DNA of 8,516 nucleotides. Origin: Hydrogenothermaceae bacterium (lineage in GTDB: Bacteria > Aquificota > Aquificia > Aquificales > Hydrogenothermaceae). A program made the translations under genes and the position numbers. The stretch lies in contig JALSSG010000201.1 of NCBI GenBank assembly GCA_026984355.1, positions 1-8,516 of the forward strand, given 5' to 3'. The notes beneath the pieces were generated by a model. The model was not told the origin of the DNA. It made no database searches and saw only the letters and a list, made by a program, of their open reading frames with translations. Shown piece after piece: positions 5,236 through 8,516 of the stretch; within the stretch, counting starts at the first letter, position 1, and every line of letters starts with the position of its first letter.

Positions 5236-7142
5236 GATACAGGACTTCCTTCTTTTACATCTTTATCAACAGTTAATACTGATAAGTTATTTTCATCTTT
5301 TGCTGCAAGCAACATTCCCTGTGATTCTATTCCAAATATTTTCCTTGGTTTTAAATTTGTGAATACAATAACTTTTTTACCTAAAAGTTCTTCAGGAGTA
5401 TAATATTCAGCTATTCCAGATACTATAACTCTTTTTTCATCTCCAAGGTCAACAGTAAGTTTTAGCAGTTTATCAGCTTTTGGTACTTTTTCTACTTGTA
5501 TAACTTTTGCAACTTTAAATTTTAGTTTCGCAAAGTCTTTTATATCTACAAACTCTTCTTCTTTCTTTTTTTCTTCCTGTTTCACTTCTTTTTCCTCCTG
5601 TTTTTGCTCTATTCTTGGAAATAAAGGTACTGGTTTTTTTACTTTTGTTCCTGCTGGATAAGAGAAAGGTTCTATAGTCTGTGGTAATTCTTCAAGTCCA
5701 AGTAAGTCTAAAGCTTCTTTCATTTTTTCAGGCATAAATGGTGTAAGCATCCATGTTATAGCTTTTAATCCATCAGCAAGTACATATAAAGTTGTATTCA
5801 GGTATGGGTCTTTTTCTTTATTTAGTTTCCATGGCTGTGTTTTTACTATGTATTTGTTTAAAAAGTCTATAAATTCCCATACAACTTCTAAAGCTTTGTT
5901 AAATTCTAAATTTTCTAAATGGTTATCAAAATTTTCTATAGTATAAAGGTATATTTCTTTATACTCCTTTTCTAAATCTGTATAATTACTGCATGCATTT
6001 ATAGTTCCTTTGGAGAATTTGTTTATCATAGATAAACTTCTTGAAAATAGATTTCCAAGGTCATTAGCAAGGTCTGCATTAATTCTTCCAATTACCGCTT
6101 TTTTTGAAAAGTCGCCATCAAGACCAAAGGGAACTTCCCTAAGTAAGAAATATCTTAATTGGTCTACTCCATACTCTTTAGCTGCTTCAAATGGGTCTAC
6201 AACATTACCAAGAGACTTAGACATTTTATGTCCTTCTACTGTCCACCATCCATGGGCAAATATCGTTTCAGGAATATCTAATCCAGCACTCATTAAAAAT
6301 GCTGGCCAGTATACAGCATGAAATCTTAATATATCTTTACCTACTATGTGATAGTCGGCAGGCCAGAAAGTCTGGAATTTTTCTGACTCTATGTCAGGAT
6401 AACCTACAGCTGTTAGATAGTTAGTAAGAGCATCAAACCATACGTATATAGTATGGTCTGGGTCAAATGGAACAGGTATTCCCCATTTTACTCTATCTCT
6501 TTTTCTAGACACAGATAGGTCTTTTAGTCCCTGTTTCACAAAAGATATAACTTCGTTTCTTCTAAAATCTGGTTTTATAAAATCTGGTTTTTCTTCGTAA
6601 AGTTTTAAGAGTTTATCTGTATATTTAGAGAGTCTAAAAAAATAGCTTTCTTCTGTTATTTTTTCACATTTTCTTTTATGGATAGGACACATATAATCTA
6701 TATCTTTTATTTCAGTTTCTGTTTTGAATTCTTCACATCCTACACAATACCAGCCTTCATACTTTGAAAGATAAATATCTCCATTTTCATAACATTTTTG
6801 GAATATATGCATTACAGCTTTTATATGGTCTTCATCTGTAGTTCTTATAAACCTGTCGTAGGATATGTTTAAAAGTTTCCATAATTCTTTAAAAACCAAA
6901 TGTGTTTTATCTGCAAGTTCTTTAGGTAGTATTCCCTTTTCTTCAGCAGCTTTTTGTATTTTTAGTCCATGTTCATCTGTTCCTGTAAGAAAAAATGTTT
7001 TTACGCCTTTTTGGCGGTTATATCTTGCTATAGTATCTGCAGCTATTGTTGTATAAGCATGTCCAAGATGAGGTACATCATTAACATAATAGATAGGTGT
7101 GGTTACATAAAATTTTTTTCTTTTTTTTAGATTAACCGTCAT
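5232..7142 (-). CDS. metG: Methionyl-tRNA synthetase with C-terminal tRNA-binding domain
   Basis: This cytoplasmic 636-residue class I synthetase charges tRNA-Met with methionine using ATP. The catalytic Rossmann domain carries HLGH (25-28, HIGH motif), GTDEHG (54-59) and KMSKS (306-310). The zinc knuckle in the connective insertion has ligands Cys133, Cys136, Cys152 and His155 (CVGC...CPIH), the single-knuckle C-C-C-H arrangement known from Thermus MetRS. The helical anticodon-binding domain runs from about 355 to 500 and includes the Trp of KTQPWKL (434-440). A Lys/Glu-rich linker (512-531) joins a Trbp111/EMAPII-type OB-fold domain (about 533-636; DIKDFAKLKFKVAKV, KADKLLKL, GIESQGMLLAA), which dimerises and aids tRNA binding. 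The start at 7142 is set by AAGAGGA six bases upstream. It follows the glcD-type gene by 55 bases and overlaps the next gene by 4. All key residues are intact. Confidence 0.97.
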   Translation of the reverse strand: MTVNLKKRKKFYVTTPIYYVNDVPHLGHAYTTIAADTIARYNRQKGVKTFFLTGTDEHGLKIQKAAEEKGILPKELADKTHLVFKELWKLLNISYDRFIRTTDEDHIKAVMHIFQKCYENGDIYLSKYEGWYCVGCEEFKTETEIKDIDYMCPIHKRKCEKITEESYFFRLSKYTDKLLKLYEEKPDFIKPDFRRNEVISFVKQGLKDLSVSRKRDRVKWGIPVPFDPDHTIYVWFDALTNYLTAVGYPDIESEKFQTFWPADYHIVGKDILRFHAVYWPAFLMSAGLDIPETIFAHGWWTVEGHKMSKSLGNVVDPFEAAKEYGVDQLRYFLLREVPFGLDGDFSKKAVIGRINADLANDLGNLFSRSLSMINKFSKGTINACSNYTDLEKEYKEIYLYTIENFDNHLENLEFNKALEVVWEFIDFLNKYIVKTQPWKLNKEKDPYLNTTLYVLADGLKAITWMLTPFMPEKMKEALDLLGLEELPQTIEPFSYPAGTKVKKPVPLFPRIEQKQEEKEVKQEEKKKEEEFVDIKDFAKLKFKVAKVIQVEKVPKADKLLKLTVDLGDEKRVIVSGIAEYYTPEELLGKKVIVFTNLKPRKIFGIESQGMLLAAKDENNLSVLTVDKDVKEGSPVS

Positions 7143-7148
7143 TTAATG

Positions 7149-7155
7149 TCCTCTT
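7149..7155 (-). promoter_or_regulatory. Ribosome binding site of metG
   Basis: On the minus strand AAGAGGA is six bases before the metG ATG and selects that start. The 55-base spacer is too short and featureless for a T-box or SAM riboswitch, so metG shows no sign of leader-based control. Confidence 0.7.
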
Positions 7156-7177
7156 ATTTTATTATTTTGAAGGTTAT

Positions 7178-7209
7178 TTTAAAGGAAAGGACTGGAATCA
7201 GTCCAGTCC
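7178..7209 (-). terminator. Hairpin terminator at the end of the glcD-type gene
   Basis: On the minus strand GGACTGGA (7209-7202) and TCCAGTCC (7196-7189) form a perfect 8-bp, mostly GC stem with a 5-base loop CTGAT that holds the stop codon TGA (7200-7198). TTTCCTTTAAAAT follows. The stem is good for this AT-rich genome, while the T tract is interrupted. It probably limits read-through from this gene into metG. Confidence 0.6.
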
Positions 7210-8516
7210 CATTTTTCCGGGATTGATAAGATTTTTAGGGTCAAAAACTCTTTTTATTTTTTTCATAATTTCCATTTCTTGAGGTTTGAACTGTTTTGGC
7301 ATAAAGTTAGCTTTTGTTATACCTACTCCATGTTCTCCAGTAATTGAACCACCATATCTAAGAGCAAGGTCAAAAACTTCTTCTACCGCTTTTTCTGCTC
7401 TTGCTACTTCGTCTGGGTCAAGACCATTAATCATAAAGTTTGCATGAACGTTTCCGTCACCTATGTGTCCAAAATTAACCATTTTTAAGTTATATTTTTT
7501 CCCTATTTCTCTTAGTTCTGGTAAAGCTTCAGGGAGGTAGCTTCTTGGAAATACTATATCTTCATTTATTTTTGTTCTGTTTAGTTTTGCTACTGCTGGA
7601 GATAAGGCTCTTCTTGCTTCCCAGAGTTTTTCTGCTTCTGCATCTGTCTGTGCTATTTCTACTTTAACTGCACCTGTTAGTTCACATATCCTGGCTACTT
7701 CTTTTATTTCATCTTCTACAGCTTTAGGGTGTCCATCAACTTCTATCAAAAGAAGTACTTCTGCATCTCTTGGAAGTCCAAAATGTCCAAAATCTTCAAC
7801 AGCATTTATAGCAAGCTTATCCATAAACTCAAGAGCAGATGGTGATATACCAGCCTTAAATATTTCTTTTACTGTTCTTCCTACTGAGGCTATGTCTTTG
7901 TATATTGCTTTTGCTGTCTTTTTGGCTTTTGGTTTTGGAATTAGTTTTAACGTAATTTCTGTAAATATTCCTAAAGTTCCTTCACTTCCTATTAGAAGTC
8001 TTGTAATGTCATATCCTGCTACATCTTTTAAGGTTGGTTTTCCTGTGTGAATAATTTCACCTGTATGTATGACTGTGTTTAGCTCCATAACGTATTCTCT
8101 AGTAACACCATATTTTACACATCTAGGACCTCCAGCATTTTCAGCAACATTTCCTCCAAGAGTGCAAAATTTATAGCTTGCTGGGTCTGGTGGATAAAAC
8201 AGTCCTAATTTTTCAACCGCTTTTTGTAGAGTAAAAGTCACAACTCCTGGTTGAACTCTTGCTACTGCATTTTCTTCATCTATTTCAAGGATTTTATCCA
8301 TTTTTTCAAATGATATTAAAACACCACCTTTTAAAGCTAAAGCTCCACCTGTGTATCCTGAACCTGCACCTCTTGGAGTAACAGGAATATCATTTTCGTA
8401 GCATATTTTAACAATCTTTTGGACTTCTTCTTCTGTTTCTGGAATTACTACAACATCAGGTGGAACCTGTATTCTTGTAGCATCATATGAATAAAGCATT
8501 CTATCCATATCGTCAT
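7198..8516 (-). CDS. glcD: GlcD-type FAD-linked oxidase (glycolate oxidase/D-lactate dehydrogenase family), 5' end cut by window edge
   Basis: The frame is open to the window edge (codons GAC GAT precede the ATG at 8508), and GlcD proteins are about 460-470 residues, so roughly 25-35 N-terminal residues lie outside. Counting from Met 8508 (436 residues): the FAD-binding PCMH/BBE-type domain has PRGAGSGYTGGA (45-56), PPDPAS (106-111), GGNVAENAGG (118-127) and GSEGTLG (174-180). The C-terminal FAD-oxidase domain has the substrate/metal-site motifs FGHIGDGNVH (346-355) and GEHGVG (391-396), then FDPKNLINPGK (422-432). The enzyme oxidises a 2-hydroxy acid such as glycolate or D-lactate; the domain alone does not tell which. 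It carries no Fe-S domain of its own and would pass electrons to partner subunits (GlcE/GlcF) or quinone; no partner is visible here. A terminator hairpin spans its stop codon. The symbol reflects family, not a proven substrate. Confidence 0.93.
   Translation of the reverse strand, partial: DDMDRMLYSYDATRIQVPPDVVVIPETEEEVQKIVKICYENDIPVTPRGAGSGYTGGALALKGGVLISFEKMDKILEIDEENAVARVQPGVVTFTLQKAVEKLGLFYPPDPASYKFCTLGGNVAENAGGPRCVKYGVTREYVMELNTVIHTGEIIHTGKPTLKDVAGYDITRLLIGSEGTLGIFTEITLKLIPKPKAKKTAKAIYKDIASVGRTVKEIFKAGISPSALEFMDKLAINAVEDFGHFGLPRDAEVLLLIEVDGHPKAVEDEIKEVARICELTGAVKVEIAQTDAEAEKLWEARRALSPAVAKLNRTKINEDIVFPRSYLPEALPELREIGKKYNLKMVNFGHIGDGNVHANFMINGLDPDEVARAEKAVEEVFDLALRYGGSITGEHGVGITKANFMPKQFKPQEMEIMKKIKRVFDPKNLINPGKMGLD

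Noticed and set aside
5560..5610. Low-complexity stretch in metG, possible frameshift or insertion
   Set aside because: It encodes an in-frame Lys/Glu linker between the anticodon-binding and C-terminal tRNA-binding domains, a usual hinge place in MetRS.
6010..6321. Plus-strand open frame of 103 codons inside metG
   Set aside because: It lies opposite conserved MetRS sequence including KMSKS and has no initiation signal; a shadow of metG.
7143..7197. Possible promoter or riboswitch before metG
   Set aside because: TTTAAA/TAAAAT can be drawn, but the resulting start of transcription would remove the ribosome binding site. The 55 bases are too short for a T-box or SAM leader.

Overview
This is an AT-rich, gene-dense bacterial chromosome segment. 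It carries eight protein-coding genes, two of them cut by the window edges, and no RNA genes, mobile elements or CRISPR arrays that I can see. Arginine is written almost entirely with AGA/AGG, isoleucine often with ATA, and proteins are rich in Lys, Glu and Ile. That codon and residue profile, together with the gene types, fits a low-GC thermophilic bacterium, most plausibly of the Aquificota (Hydrogenothermaceae-like). This placement is inference from composition and protein flavour, not from a marker gene.

Layout from left to right. On the minus strand, a lytic transglycosylase with three LysM repeats (321-1907) runs into a PsiE-family membrane protein (1-324, cut at the left edge) through a 4-base ATGA overlap. 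A 101-base divergent spacer separates this pair from a short FAD-binding protein of the thioredoxin-reductase fold (2009-2623, plus), which is convergent with a stand-alone nuoE (2625-3122, minus), one base between stop codons. A second divergent spacer (3123-3210) leads to a secreted protein of unknown function (3211-4392, plus). Its stop codon directly abuts the stop codon of another secreted unknown (4393-5235, minus). That gene starts at TTG inside the stop of metG (5232-7142, minus), so the two look translationally coupled. A GlcD-type FAD-linked oxidase (7198-8516, minus, cut at the right edge) ends in a hairpin that encloses its own stop codon.

Functionally the window is a mosaic of housekeeping genes rather than one pathway: wall remodelling (mltD-like), translation (metG), electron-transfer flavoproteins and iron-sulfur proteins (the TrxR-like protein, NuoE, GlcD), and two family-orphan exported proteins. 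I do not see a defence, secretion or biosynthetic system. The points most worth following are the mosaic LysM repeats, the stripped-down FAD protein with a changed FAD motif, the metG-coupled secreted protein, and the two abutting exported orphans.
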